Below are positions 49,808-63,998 of a DNA stretch of 64,000 bases, in pieces. Made by a program: the position numbers and the translations under genes. A model generated the notes under the pieces. That model was not told the DNA's origin, made no database searches, and saw only the letters and a list, made by a program, of their open reading frames with translations. Every line of letters starts with the position of its first letter. The stretch's first letter is position 1. This stretch comes from Cordilura impudica (Eukaryota > Arthropoda > Insecta > Diptera > Scathophagidae): positions 236,788,364 through 236,852,363 of the forward strand of contig OY821520.1 of the NCBI GenBank assembly GCA_963682025.1, written 5' to 3'.

Positions 49808-51579
49808 CACAGTGGTTCAAAACCAAAAAAAAGTGGTAATAAGTCTGGAACTTCTAAACTATTGGTTGGATTGGAATAGTATATTCTAGGTGATTGTAGC
49901 CAAGGATATAGGCTTTCAAAATATTTATTTTTGAGATACCCTGTTGTAACACAGGGTGAGCTACAGGGTGCCAAAGTCGACCACCTCGAGGTGGAAAATG
50001 CTTTCAAAGCTTGTAACTTTTATAAATATGAAGTGATTTTTACGTTTTTTAAATTTTTCCAATAATCGTTAAATTATTAACAAAAAACATGCTTATACTA
50101 CCTAGTTATCGCTTATGGTTTAAAAAATATTTGATTTTAAAAATCAACATTTGAACTTTTCACCAAATTCTTTCTTGGTTTTTCGCAAATAACATTTTTA
50201 TTAAAATAGATAAAAAAAAAATCTAAAAATAGGTGGCGATAGCCAGTACTTTTTAAAAAAATACGTTGAAGTATTTTTTGAATTATTTGAAACCGTTTAG
50301 TGAGCACAAAATCTTAAAGTTGACTTTTTGAATCAGGTTCTAAAAATTGCAAATTTTTGCCAAAAAATACCCTTCATTCTTTCACTTTTTTCTCACAACC
50401 TTGGTAAAACATGTATATATTTTTCTACATATTTTAAAAGAATATGCTTCAAGAATGGTTGTAAGTGAAATTTTTAATATTTTTGGACATGCACCCTACG
50501 TCCAGCATTGGACGAAATTGGGCAATTTAAAAAAAAAAAAACTAAGTTTTAAAAGTTAATACAAAAATATCCGCTCGATTTCTTCAAATATTTCACCGCA
50601 GTATTAAAGCTCCAAATATTTTTATATACTTGCCGCAATAAAATTCACCGCCGTTACATAAACGTGGTCAGGAGGGCTTAAATGGTGAAAAAAGTCAAAT
50701 TTTCATACGAATTTTATTTGTTAACATAAAAAACATATTAAGATTAGTTATTTTTATATTTTGTTTATTGATTCGGAACGGCATTTAAATTATCTAAAAC
50801 ACTTCAAAAAATCATTTTGATAACGTTAATAGTTTTTGAGATATTTATATTCAAATTTCAGAAAAAAATATAGAAAAACTATGGTTTTTCGATTTTTTTT
50901 GGTTTTTTTGGTAAAGTGTTCCCAAAGTTTTCGAATTTTACTTATTATTATATATATTGTTAAAGAAGACATATTTATCTATTCAACGATATATAACATG
51001 TCTATCAAATATATTGCAACATGCTGAAATAATGACCCCAAACCACACTCCACAGGCAAAAATTAAGCTATTTCTCTATTTGTTCATATAAATGGTCATT
51101 TACATAGTGAATGACATATTTTTTTATTGTTTTTTGGTAAAGGGTTGCATACGTTTTTATTACTTCAAATAATTTTATATATCTTTTCAAAGAAGGTATA
51201 ATTATAAGTTAATGGTGTATGAAATATTTACCTAATGAGTTTCAACTGATCATAAAATTGCCCGAAACTCTGATGCTGATTTTATACAAAAAAAAAAACA
51301 GGTAAAAAGCCAATGCCTAAGATATTTTCATTATTAAATAACAAATATAACTAAATTTTTTTTAATGAGTATTTTTTTATTTGTTTTATAATAGGCTTAA
51401 AATTACATAACAATTGTCTGCTTTTTTACTAGTTATTTTCTACAAAACAATCAGAAATATCAAAAGATAAAAGATGTTTTATATCCATAGCTTCGGAATC
51501 ATCATTTTCTATTTCAAGACATATTTTTGGTAATCATTTTGTTCTTATGGAGTATATTACTGGATGTGATGATATCAAT

Positions 51580-52070
51580 AAATATTCCATTAAATCGGAA
51601 TTTTGGGCTTCTTTGCTACATTTACATTTTTTTGCTACATTACATTTTAGCAGCTTCCTTTGGTTGCGTGCGTGTCAAGGCTGATTTAAAAGAATCCTTA
51701 ATTTCATTAGGCGAATGGTTACTAATGATTTCTTCTTGTTTTTTCTTTTTGTCCTTGGTTGAACATTTTCGTAGTCCTTTTTAGGTCGACCAAATGCCTT
51801 TTTCTCAATTTGTACTGTGAGGCCCGTTTTCAACCATTCTTCATTTTTAGTCATAAACTTAAATTTTGATAAACCCGATTGGCTAAATCTTCTTTCGAAA
51901 ACTTTGTAAAAATTTTCAACATCTTCAGATCTCACATTTAAACCGCAAGTGTTGTTAATTGTATAAAATAATTTCGAGACTTTTTCCGAACGTGATGAAT
52001 GAATAGTAGAATCGGAAGGGTTTTCCCAAATAACTTTGCAAAGTGAATAATACTTTAATGTAACCTCCAT
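51580..52070 (-). pseudogene. N-terminal fragment of a Transib/RAG1-like transposase
   Basis: The ATG at 52070 opens 131 codons to 51675. The block ENFYKVFERRFSQSGLSKFKF...NEEWL and then GRPKKDYENVQPRTKRK corresponds to NFASNLKRRY...YQDWL...GRPAKP...SERSRRRK in the copy at 11924. After a shift near 51725 the next frame continues EIISNHSPNEIKDSFKSAL and ends ~51650. The catalytic core is missing. Location in the middle of a CACAGTG-ended element supports the call. Confidence 0.6.
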
Positions 52071-52348
52071 GATAGATTATACGTAAGTGATCTTAATAAA
52101 CAAGAAACTCATGGTTATATACTGAAAATACTTTTTGAAAGGTAATATTTCGGGCATGTACTTCAACCAATACTTACATTTTGTTTTAGTGAATCTAAGG
52201 ATTTTTCTTTTACCTGTTTTTTTGCATAAAAAGGTATTGTGAATTACAGATATTTTGCAATAGGTATCCGAGTTTCGGGCAATTTTATGATCAGTTGAAA
52301 CTCATTAGGTAAATATTTCATACACCATTAACCAAAAAACAATAAAAA

Positions 52349-53130
52349 ACAAGTAAGAAAATTATAGTCGGTCTAGACTGACTATACGATACCCTATACC
52401 ATGCGTTTAGAAACCCTATCTCTTAGGCCAAACTAACTGGACATAGAAAATAAGCAAAAACCAAATTTGAGTGGGATTTTTATTAATTTTTTTGGCTGCA
52501 GATATAAAAAAGTTCATATCGGATGCTATATCTATAAAGGGGCTAGGTCCAAAAATGGACCGATCCTGATCATGTTTGGTAAAGTCTCTTGTATTTTGCA
52601 AAAATATGTACAAACAAAATTTGAGAAGAATCAGTGCAATATTTTTGTTTTTTAATAGATTTAACTGAAGATGGGGAAGCAGATCTATATGGGGTCAAAG
52701 GGATCATTTTTGGACTACTCATTAGTGGATGTAATGAACGCATACAAACCCAATTTGCGTAAGATCTATATGACAATTTGGATCTTATGGCAATTTATGT
52801 CGATTTCATATGGGTAAGTTGTATGGGGGCTAGGTCTGAACATGGACCGATTCTCACCAGTTTCAATAGCGTTCATCCCATGGCCGATAAAAGCTTATAT
52901 ACCAAATTTCATCAAAATATATTCATATTTGCGACCTGCAGTTTGATTACAAGGTTTACATGGACACACAGACGGACGGACGGACGGACGGACATTGTTA
53001 AATCAACTCAGAAAGTGATTCTGATTCGATCGGTATAATTAAAGATGGGTCTAGGTCAAATATTTTTGGATGTTACAAACAGCAGCACAAAGTCATTATA
53101 CCCAAACCACATAGTGGTATAGGGTATAAA
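52349..53130 (+). repeat. Mini-me/DINE-1-like repeat nested in the Transib-like right arm
   Basis: 782 bp from ACAAGTAAGAAAATTATAG to GGTATAGGGTATAAA, with a (GGAC)n tract at 52974-52994. The left arm of the host element supplies the empty site (ACAATAAAAAAATATGTC near 51120): no target duplication is formed, consistent with rolling-circle insertion. Confidence 0.85.
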
Positions 53131-54842
53131 TATGTCATTTACTATGTAAATGACCATTTATATGAACAAATAGAGAAATAGCTTAATTTTTGCCTGTGGA
53201 GTGTGGTTTGGGGTCATTATTTCAGCATGTTGCAATAAAGTTGATAGACATGTTATATATCGTTGAATAGATAAATATGTCTTCTTTAACAATATATATA
53301 ATAATAAGTAAAATTCGAAAACTTTGGGAACACTTTACCAAAAAAACCAAAAAAATCGAAAAACCATAGTTTTTCTATATTTTTTTCTGAAATTTGAATA
53401 TAAATATCTCAAAAACTATTAACGTTATCAAAATGATTTTTTGAAGTGTTTTAGATAATTTAAATGCCGTTCTGAATCAATAAACAAAATATAAAAATAA
53501 CTAATCTTAATGTTTTTTATGTTAACAAATAAAATTCGTATGAAAATTTGACTTTTTTCACCATTTAAGCCCTCCTGACCACGTTTATGTAACGGCGGTG
53601 AATTTTATTGCGGCAAGTATATAAAAATATTTGGAGCTTTAATACTGCGGTGAAATATTTGAAGAAATCGAGCGGATATTTTTGTATTAACTTTTAAAAC
53701 TTAGTTTTTTTTTTTAATTGCCCAATTTCGTCCAATGCTGGACGTAGGGTGCATGTCCAAAAATATTAAAAATTTCACTTACAACCATTCTTGAAGCATA
53801 TTCTTTTAAAATATGTAGAAAAATATATACATGTTTTACCAAGGTTGTGAGAAAAAAGTGAAAGAATGAAGGGTATTTTTTGGCAAAAATTTGCAATTTT
53901 TAGAACCTGATTCAAAAAGTCAACTTTAAGATTTTGTGCTCACTAAACGTTTTCAAATAATTCAAAAAATACTTCAACGTATTTTTTTGAAAAGTACTGG
54001 CTATCGCCACATATTTTTAAATTTTTTTTTTATCTATTTTAATAAAAATGTTATTTGCGAAAAACCAAGAAAGAATTTGGTGAAAAGTTCAAATGTTGAT
54101 TTTTAAAATCAAATATTTTTTAAACCATAAGCGATAACTAGGTAGTATAAGCATGTTTTTTGTTAATAATTTACCGGTTATTGGAAAAATTTAAAAAACG
54201 TAAAAATCACTTCATATTTATAAAAGTTACAAGCTTTGAAAGCATTTTCCACCTCGAGGTGGTCGACTTTGGCACCCTGTAGCTCACCCTGTGTTACAAC
54301 AGGGTATCTCAAAAATAAATATTTTGAAAGCCTATATCCTTGACTACAAGCGCCTAGAATATACTATTCCAATCCAACCAATAGTTTAGAAGTTCCAGAC
54401 TTATTACCACTTTTTTTTTGATTTTGAACCACTGTGCACCACAGCAAGTGGTTTGTTACAATATGCATGTAATTGCTTGCATATTCTGTAAGCTCTCACC
54501 ATTCACAAAAGCATCGAATTAATTTGAGTGTTATAAATATATACACAGAGCATTTTGCGTAAATACACGTTTTCCTGTATGTGTATGTTTGAGTTAATTT
54601 AAGACAATATTTAGGAGGATTTTTCTACATATTCTATTTTATTTTTATTTTATTTGTTAGCTATTAAACATATGTATTATAAATAATAGTATCATTTTAA
54701 TGGAAACATGTCATTTTTCAGAAACTAAGGATGAAAAAAAGTTAATACTTCAAATTCAATATTTTATTATTTAATGATAAATATATGTATGTATGTATTT
54801 ATTATTTTTAGAAATTATTTTAATTGGTAATAAAACTACATT

Positions 54843-56473
54843 TTATTCATTTTTGTACACCGAATTCAAGAAAAGCAAATTATTTACAGTTTTTGGCCCA
54901 ATACGGTTACGTTTTTCAGTTATCATATTACCTGCAGCAGAAAAAACTCGTTCAGAAGCGGCACTGCTTGCAGGTATAGCCAGAATTTTTTGAGCAAACT
55001 TATATAAACGAGGGTATTCTGAATTATGATTTTCCCATCAGTGCATAACATCAAAGTTAACATAAACTCTTATTTTTAAATAACTATAACGATTTATTTC
55101 ATAAGATATACTTTCTGCCATGGACGGATTAATTGAGGTCATAAAAGTTGAGAAAAATAGTTGAAAATCATGTGGTGATTCATTATATATTGAATTAGCT
55201 GGACTATCGGACGATGAAACAGATTTCATTATTTCGGAAACACAAAAATCTTTGACTGCATTTAATTAACTTTCGTCTAGGAACGAATTGGTTGGTGGAT
55301 ACAGAAAACAAGCTATATAGTGAAGAATACATAAATGAGGAATGTACTTAGTTTCCATTTCTCTTAAAATATTTATTTTTAATGCCTTTATTACTGGGAT
55401 ATCAGCATCTCTTCGCAAATATTTTTTAGGGTATTGATTTTTAAGTAAACGTGACGTAATTTACACCTTGTAATTTTCTGCTTACAATATCAAGCTTTTC
55501 AAAAACTTCAACTAGTTCATTAAGTAGGGATAAATTTCTTTCTGAGATTCTGTGTGTTTCATTGACTGAGGAAAGAAGTTCTTGAATTTTGAAATAATTA
55601 TTCGAAATTGATTGAAATAAATTAAGATGTGAGTTCCAGCGAGTAATACAATAATTTTTAAGAGAAGTTGATAGCATGTGTTGCAAGGAAGTCTTTTTAA
55701 AATACTTTACCAACTTTTTGCAAGCATCCAAAAAGGGAACTAATTCGTTTGTGCTGTTAAAACCAGAATCCAAAACATTATTCAATAGGTGATTTGCGCA
55801 GTATTCCGATTTTGATCTTTAAGAGCTTTCACAATGTTTGATCCTCTATCAGTAACAAACGTTATATTTTCCATACTATTTACTTCGAAGTCTTCCAAAA
55901 TGGTGTTCAATTTCGCAAAAATATTATTTGCTGTGCTTCTCTGGAAATCCATTGATGTGACGCCTAAAACAATTTCCTTTAACTTTGAAACTTTCATAAA
56001 ATGAAAAGTGGCACATAAGAAATTCCTTTTTACAAAATTGTCAGTCCATAGATCTGATGTTATGGATGCCGTTCCGCTTTTTATTGCATTTATCAATTCC
56101 TCCTTTATTTCAATTCTTTTGTCTTCAGCTATTTTGCTTATTCGTCGTGATATGGTTCTAGAACTGGGCACCATGTCGGATATGTCTAAATGATTTCCAT
56201 ATTTTGTTCCAATTTTTAGGAGTGATTCCACGACCTTTTTAAACCCTTCACCGTCTACAATGGAAAATGACCGAGTATCGTTGCAATTTCGTACAACATA
56301 GCACTTGTGACGGATGAGTTTAGATGTTTGCTTTTATATTTTAATATGTGTTTACACTTCTCACATATAACCACTCCATCAATAAGCCTACCTTCGTCAT
56401 TTTCAATTTGAAAAAAAATATCCCAAATTTTGCTTCTGCTTTTTGTATTTTTTTTTAATATGAAAAACACCAT
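54843..56473 (-). pseudogene. hAT-family transposase pseudogene (BED finger to dimerisation domain)
   Basis: Reading from 56473 on the minus strand: SRSKIWDIFFQIEN...VICEKCKHILKY (BED zinc finger), then after a shift VPSSRTISRRISKIAEDKR and ASITSDLWTDNFVKRNFLC (first catalytic Asp region), ENITFVTDRGSNIVKAL (second Asp), after another shift CITRWNSHLNLFQS, and a C-terminus YKFAQKILAIPASSAASERVFSAAG (dimerisation/insertion domain) to a stop at 54843. These are hobo/Hermes-like hAT motifs. At least four frame breaks. The Transib-like element seems to lie in its 3' flank. Confidence 0.82.
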
Positions 56474-56783
56474 TTTCAATATTTTTTATAATTTCGGAGT
56501 TCATTGCATATAAATAAGACGAATTTTTCTTCTTGAACACTAATTTAAACCAAACTAATGCACTGATTTGTACTAATCATTCAAATTATCAATGAACTTT
56601 TATGAATCATTTGAATACTTTGCCTTAAAATCAAAACACAATAATAATTTTTGATGAAATAATTTTGTATTAAGTTTAACAAATTGTTTACTTTTTCATT
56701 TACATTTATTATCAAGACTCAAACCGAGGTGGAGGGTATCAAAGTTTCGGCACAGCCGAAATTAACACTCTTACTTGTTTATT
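56474..56783. other. 5' flank of the hAT remnant and DINE family 2 end
   Basis: AT-rich DNA with TCATTCAAATTATCAATGAA-like subterminal repeats, then GAGGTGGAGGGTATC...TTCGGCACAGCCGAA (56727-56778), the inverted 5' end of the second DINE-like family. Confidence 0.45.
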
Positions 56784-57551
56784 TTTATACCCTATACCAC
56801 TATGTGGTTTGGGTATAATGACTTTGTGCTGCTGTTTGTAACAACCAAAAATATTTGACCTACACCCATCTTTAATTATACCGATCGAATCAGAATCACT
56901 TTCTGAGTTGATTTAACAATGTCCGTCCGTCTGTGTGTCCATGTAAAGCTTGTAATCAAACTGCAGGTCGCAAATATGAATATATTTTGATGAAATTTGG
57001 TACATAAGCTTTTAACGGCCATGGGATGAACGCTATTGAAATTGGTGAGAATCGGTCCATGTTCAGACCTAGCCCCCATACAAATTACCATATGAAATCG
57101 ACATAAATTGCCATAAGATCCAAATTGTCATATAGATCTTACTCAAATTGGGTTTGTATGCGTTCATTACATCCACTAATGAGTAGTCCAAAAATGATCC
57201 CTTTGACCCCATATGGAGCTGCTTCCCGATCTTCACTTAAATCTATTAAAAAACAAAAATATTGCACTGATTCTTCTCAAATTTTGATTCTACATATTTT
57301 TGCAAAATACAAGAGACTTTACCAAACATGATTAGGATCGGTCCATTTTTGGACCTAGTCCCTTTATAGATATAGCATCCGATATGAACTTTTTCATATC
57401 TGCAGCTAAAAAAATTAATAAAAATCCCACTTAAATTTGTTTTTTGCTTATTTTCAATGTCCAGTTAGTTGGGCCTAAGAGATAGGGTTTCTAAACGCAT
57501 GGTATAGGGTATCGTATAGTCGGTCTCGACCGACTATAATTTTCTTACTTA
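56784..57551 (-). repeat. Mini-me/DINE-1-like repeat, reverse orientation
   Basis: Full-length copy inverted: starts TTTATACCCTATACCACTATG and ends CGACTATAATTTTCTTACTT. The GTCC tract is short (GTCCGTCCGTCTGTG, 56921-56935). It sits immediately against the left edge of duplication unit B (57553). Confidence 0.85.
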
Positions 57552-58165
57552 TTAATTTTGTTTTAATTACTTGATTCTGATAAAGCTTTTAATCAGAGTT
57601 ACTAAGGTGCTTTTATTTTGACGCTCACAGTCTATATAAAGGAATTGGTAGATTTGTTTTTTCTTTTTCTTTTAAGCATGTAATTCAAAAAACTCTGATT
57701 CATCTGAAATTTTAACAACTTATATTATTTTTAATAAATTTAATAATAATTTATTTATTTTTCAAAAACAATTTTTAAAGTATTTTATATAATTTTTTTT
57801 GATGGACCTGCTTTGTAAATAAATTTCTGTTGAAGAAATACAATACAAATTTTTGTTATTTAAAAATATCTATGAGATATTTTTAGATGAAGAAAAACCA
57901 CCAATAAAATGATGTGATATACAGTGGGAAGCTTGTTACAAAATTATGAAATGCAACTGCTCAAAAAAACTGTAATCAACATTAATTTCAAAAGTCAAAT
58001 TGTTATAATTTTTATTCAATAGAGTAAAAGGCATAAAAAAAAATGTTTATAAAATGGCGAAGATAAATAAAACAACAATAAAACTTTTACTTCTGAAAAG
58101 AGTGAAATTTACTGAGCGAAAACAATGATTTTGGTTTATGAAATAGCGAAAAATAAAAAAAAAAA
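57552..58165. other. Start of segmental duplication unit B (AT-rich)
   Basis: Closely matches 41965-42611, including the GGTGCTTTTATTTTGACGC Tc1-like end, with small indels. No gene. Confidence 0.65.
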
Positions 58166-58268
58166 AATTAAGAGTGTTAAGTTCGGCTATGCCGAATTTC
58201 TGATACCCTTCACTTGGGATTTACGTTTACATTAATATGTGGATTTATTGCACTATTTCTAATACTAA

Positions 58269-58760
58269 AGGTGCTATTACACGAAGTGTTTTTTACATAT
58301 GTACTGTCACTTTTTTTATCCATATGAAATTCCTCATGTCTGTCAAAATTGTATTTTACATACGATTCATAATTTTTGCTATCACACGTGCATATGCATT
58401 TCCGTATGACATAACCTCTATATGTAAACACCAGCTGATTTAATTTGTGAATTTACAAAAATTTATTGTTAAAAAAAAGGTTATATATTTTTTAATTGTT
58501 AATTAATATTAAACAATTTATTTTTCTTTCAATATTAATTTTTATAATTTACTCTGTTTTTCTTTCGCCACAAGCAGTGTTGTATTTTCATATGTTTGTC
58601 ATACAAAAGTAGAACCTGCTCTAATTGAAAACTGTACATGTGACTTTCCTCATGTATTGTACATAAACAATGTTTCATATGTATCACACGATGTGTACAA
58701 CTTTTGTTGTGGGAAAATTTGACAGCACATATGTAAAAAACACATCATGTAATAGCACCT
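58269..58760. mobile_element. PIF/Harbinger-type MITE, 492 bp, TSD TAA
   Basis: The ends are AGGTGCTATTACACGAAGTG and its inverse (..ATCATGTAATAGCACCT); the inverted similarity continues ~40 bp, including GTTTTTTACATATGT. TAA flanks both sides (58266-58268 and 58761-58763), and unit A has the empty site ACTAAGAGC at ~42712. The 3-bp TWA duplication fits PIF/Harbinger. Short open frames inside are chance. Confidence 0.88.
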
Positions 58761-58819
58761 TAAGAGCACGCAACGAACACACCGAAATTTTAGCATTTTT
58801 TGGAGGTGCCTCCATAATT

Positions 58820-59419
58820 CTGTGGTTTTATAGAATAACCGCGTATGTTATAAAATGAAAATTTCCAGGAGACCCAAATTTACTGGCTCGATATAAAGTT
58901 TATAGAAATTTTTATTTAGCATCCCGTAAATATGAGTGACAAATACTTTATGTAAAATTTTGAGCCAAAAATTTTTAGAGGAAGAGATCCTAGAGAATGA
59001 TGAAAAAACAGTATGTATCATATACTTAAAGTGTGTGCAGATGAAACAAAAAAGTTACCAACGCAAACACACATGTAGAAATAAATAAACACACACGTTA
59101 TTATAAGTCGTTATAAACTGAAAAATAATCTAAAATTATTTTGCATTTTTTCCAGTAATAACAACGTATATTTTTATGTTTCGTTCTCAAAGAAAATAAT
59201 TGTTCAGCTATCGAATGTATGTTGACATACGTCCTCAGTACTGAAAACTATTTGAATAAACATTTAAGTTACGTGGTTATTTAAAAAAAATTAAGAATGG
59301 TCAATATTTCTTTAAAAAATTTTGACCACATGTAAAGAGCGTTAAAAATTACTATATTTGGCATCGTTAACTCAAAACTGACAAAAATGGACATGCGCGG
59401 TTATTCCAGAAAACCACAG
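58820..59419. mobile_element. TIR element C (CTGTGGTTTT ends), 600 bp
   Basis: The fullest uninterrupted copy of the family seen at 23360 and 42773, with ~30-bp TIRs and no coding. The flanks match those of element B, so it was inherited through the duplication rather than inserted independently. Confidence 0.75.
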
Positions 59420-59697
59420 AAGTAGGCCATATCTTGGCCCAATGATGCCCGATTTACCCCATTTTAAATACCAACCTGCTCGAAATATTGACAAACAATA
59501 TTATTCTAAGTTTATCCAGGTGAATGTTCGTGATTTCAACAAACAGACAGACATACGGACAGATGGATATCGCTACATAGACTCGAGTTGTTATAAGGCA
59601 CAAGAATATATACACATTATGTGGTCGAAAATTAATTTTTTCGATGCGTTACAAACATAATGACTCAATGAATGACAGTCGTATGGACGGTATAATA

Positions 59698-61891
<2,194 letters not shown>

Positions 61892-61988
61892 AGAATAATT
61901 CTGTTGGTTTCGACAGTTTCATATAATCCTACATTTACTTAAATATTACGTCGTTGTTGTAGAATTTCTTTTTATAAATTAAATAAAG

Positions 61989-62788
61989 ACAAGTAAGAAA
62001 ATTATAGTCGGTCTAGACTGACTATACGATACCCTATACCATGCGTTTAGAGACCCTATCTCTTAGGCCCAACTAACTGGATATAGAAAATAAGCATAAA
62101 CTAATTTGAGTGGGTTCTTTATTAATTTTTTTGGCTGCAGATATGAAAAAGTTCATATCGGATGATATATCTATATGGGGACTAGATCCAAAAATGGACC
62201 GATCCTGATCATATTTGGTAAAGTCTCTTGTATTTTGCAAAACTATATACAAACAAAATTTGAGAAGAATCAGTGCAATATTTTTGTTTTTTGTTAGATT
62301 TAAGTGAAGATCGGGATGCAGCTCTATATGGGGCCTATGACTAAGAGTTGTCCCATAGGGATCATTTTTGGACTACTGATTAATGGATGTAATAAATACA
62401 TACAAACCCAATTTGAGTAAGATCTATATGACAATTTGGATCTTATGGCAATTTATGTCGATTTCATAGGGGTCATTTGTAAGGGGGCTAGGTCTGAACG
62501 TAGACCGATTCTCACCAATTTCAATAACGTTCATCCTATGGCCGATAAAAGCTTATATACTAAATTTCATCGAAATATATTCATATTTGCGACCTGCAGT
62601 TTGATTACAAGCTTTACATGGACACACAGACGGACGGACGGACGGACGGACATCGTTAAATCGAATCAGATAGTGATTCTGATTCGATCGGTATAATAAA
62701 AGACGGGTCTAGGTCAAATATTTTGGGTAGTTACAAACAGCAGCACAAAGTCATTATACCCAAACCACATAGTGGTATAGAGTATAAA
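61989..62788 (+). repeat. Mini-me/DINE-1-like repeat in the 3' flank of GMC gene 3
   Basis: 800 bp from ACAAGTAAGAAAATTATAG to GGTATAGAGTATAAA with a (GGAC)n tract (62631-62651). Unit A lacks it (~45728: AAATAAAAAAAAAAGGGAAT), giving exact borders and no target duplication. Confidence 0.88.
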
Positions 62789-62872
62789 AAGGGAATATAA
62801 CATTTGATTTCTATTTGATTTGTGCGTACACTGTAATTTAATTTTACTCAATTAATAATTTTATTAGGATTC

Positions 62873-63240
62873 GGAAAGAATGCCTATCGGAAAAATCTGT
62901 TCAGAATCTGAGAATTTATTTAGGAAAAATATGAATTTTTTTTGCAGTATCTAAAAGATTTCTATAGGAAAAATATGCTCAGAATCTGAGAAAAATATTC
63001 TATTTTTTAAAAGAAAAATACGCCAAAATCTAAAAAAATTTCCGGAGGAAAAGATTGTCGGAATCTGAGAAATTTTCTATAGGAAAAATAATCTCAGAGT
63101 CTAAGAAATTTTTTAAAGGGAAAATATTGTTAGAGCCTGAAAACTTTTCTATAGAAAAAATAGTCAATGGTAAAAATATTTTCAGAATTTGAGAAATTTT
63201 CTAGAGAAAAAATATTCTATAGGAAAAATATTCCCAGAAT
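62873..63240. repeat. ~35-bp minisatellite behind GMC gene 3
   Basis: Same unit as 45790-46095, with at least one extra block (63077-63160) carrying its own variants. Non-coding. Confidence 0.7.
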
Positions 63241-63270
63241 TTATTTTAATTTTATACTTCGAAAATTTAA

Positions 63271-63998
63271 GAGTTGGTCTAGACAGACTATACGATACCA
63301 TATACAATACATTTAGAGAAGTGGTCTTAGGTCCCACTAATTTGGTATAGAAAAGAAGCATAAACTAAATCTGAGTGAAATTTTTATTAATTTTTTGGCC
63401 TGCAGATCTGAAAAAGTACATATTGGATGCTATATTCATATGGGGACTAGTTCGAAAAATGGACTGATCCTGACCGTCTTTGGTAAAACCACTGCTGTTT
63501 TGCAAAAACATATATAAACCAAATTTTAGAAAAATCTATGCAATACTTTTTTTTTTTGACAAGTTTAGGTCAAGCTTTATATGAGGGCTATGATAAGAAG
63601 TGTCCTATACGGTTTATTTTCGGACTACTGATTAATGGAAGTAATAAACACACACAAAGCAAATTTGACGGAGAACTGAATGATAATTTGTATCTTAAGT
63701 CGATCTCAGGGGTTATTTGTTTAATGACTAGGTCTGAGTATGCACCGATTTTCACGAATTTCAAAACGTTCTTCCTATGGGCGAAGAAGCCTGTATACAA
63801 AATTTCATCAAAATATATTAATATTTGCGACCTGTAGTTTGATTACAAAGTTTACATGGACACACAGGCGGACGGACAGACGGCCAGAAAGTGATTCCGA
63901 ATCGATCGGTATGGTTGTAGGTCAAATATTTTTGTTAATTACAAACATTAGCACAAAATCATTATACCCTGACCACATAGTTGTATAGGGTATAAATA
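63271..63998 (+). repeat. Mini-me/DINE-like repeat, uninterrupted copy at the window end
   Basis: Equivalent to the split copy 46125-48908 but without the LTR-like insertion; it ends CCACATAGTTGTATAGGGTATAAA just before the window edge. The GGAC tract is short (63869-63885). Open frames through it are not genes. Confidence 0.75.

Larger units (their letters stand above)
49808..54436 (-). mobile_element. Transib-like element with ~1.46-kb inverted arms and CACAGTG ends
   Basis: The left end is CACAGTGGTTCAAAACC (49808); the right end is the inverse of CACAGTGGTTCAAAATC (54436). Flanks AACCA (49803-49807) and CACCA (54437-54441) match at 4 of 5 positions. The left arm 49808-51270 and right arm 52270-54436 are near-perfect inverted copies, apart from a ~67-bp deletion and a nested mini-me in the right arm. 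TAATAAGTC follows the heptamer after 22 bp (left) and 23 bp (right), a weak nonamer match. The ~1-kb centre holds an N-terminal RAG1/Transib-like fragment, so this is likely a non-autonomous derivative. The frame at 50347-50559 and its mirror 53714-53896 are in the arms and not genes. Confidence 0.8.
58166..59697 (+). repeat. DINE-like repeat (family 2) split by two insertions
   Basis: 5' part 58166-58268 and 58764-58819, 3' part 59420-59697. It equals 42612-43443 plus a 492-bp MITE. The 3' part carries CAGACAGACATACGGACAG, plus a ~24-bp difference from unit A near 59604-59640. Confidence 0.6.

Noticed and set aside
50347..50559. ORF repeated at 53714-53896
   Set aside because: It is the same sequence in the two inverted arms of the Transib-like element, with low complexity and no motif.
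58210..58443. Two overlapping ORFs within the MITE
   Set aside because: They span the TIR of a non-autonomous element and overlap on opposite strands.
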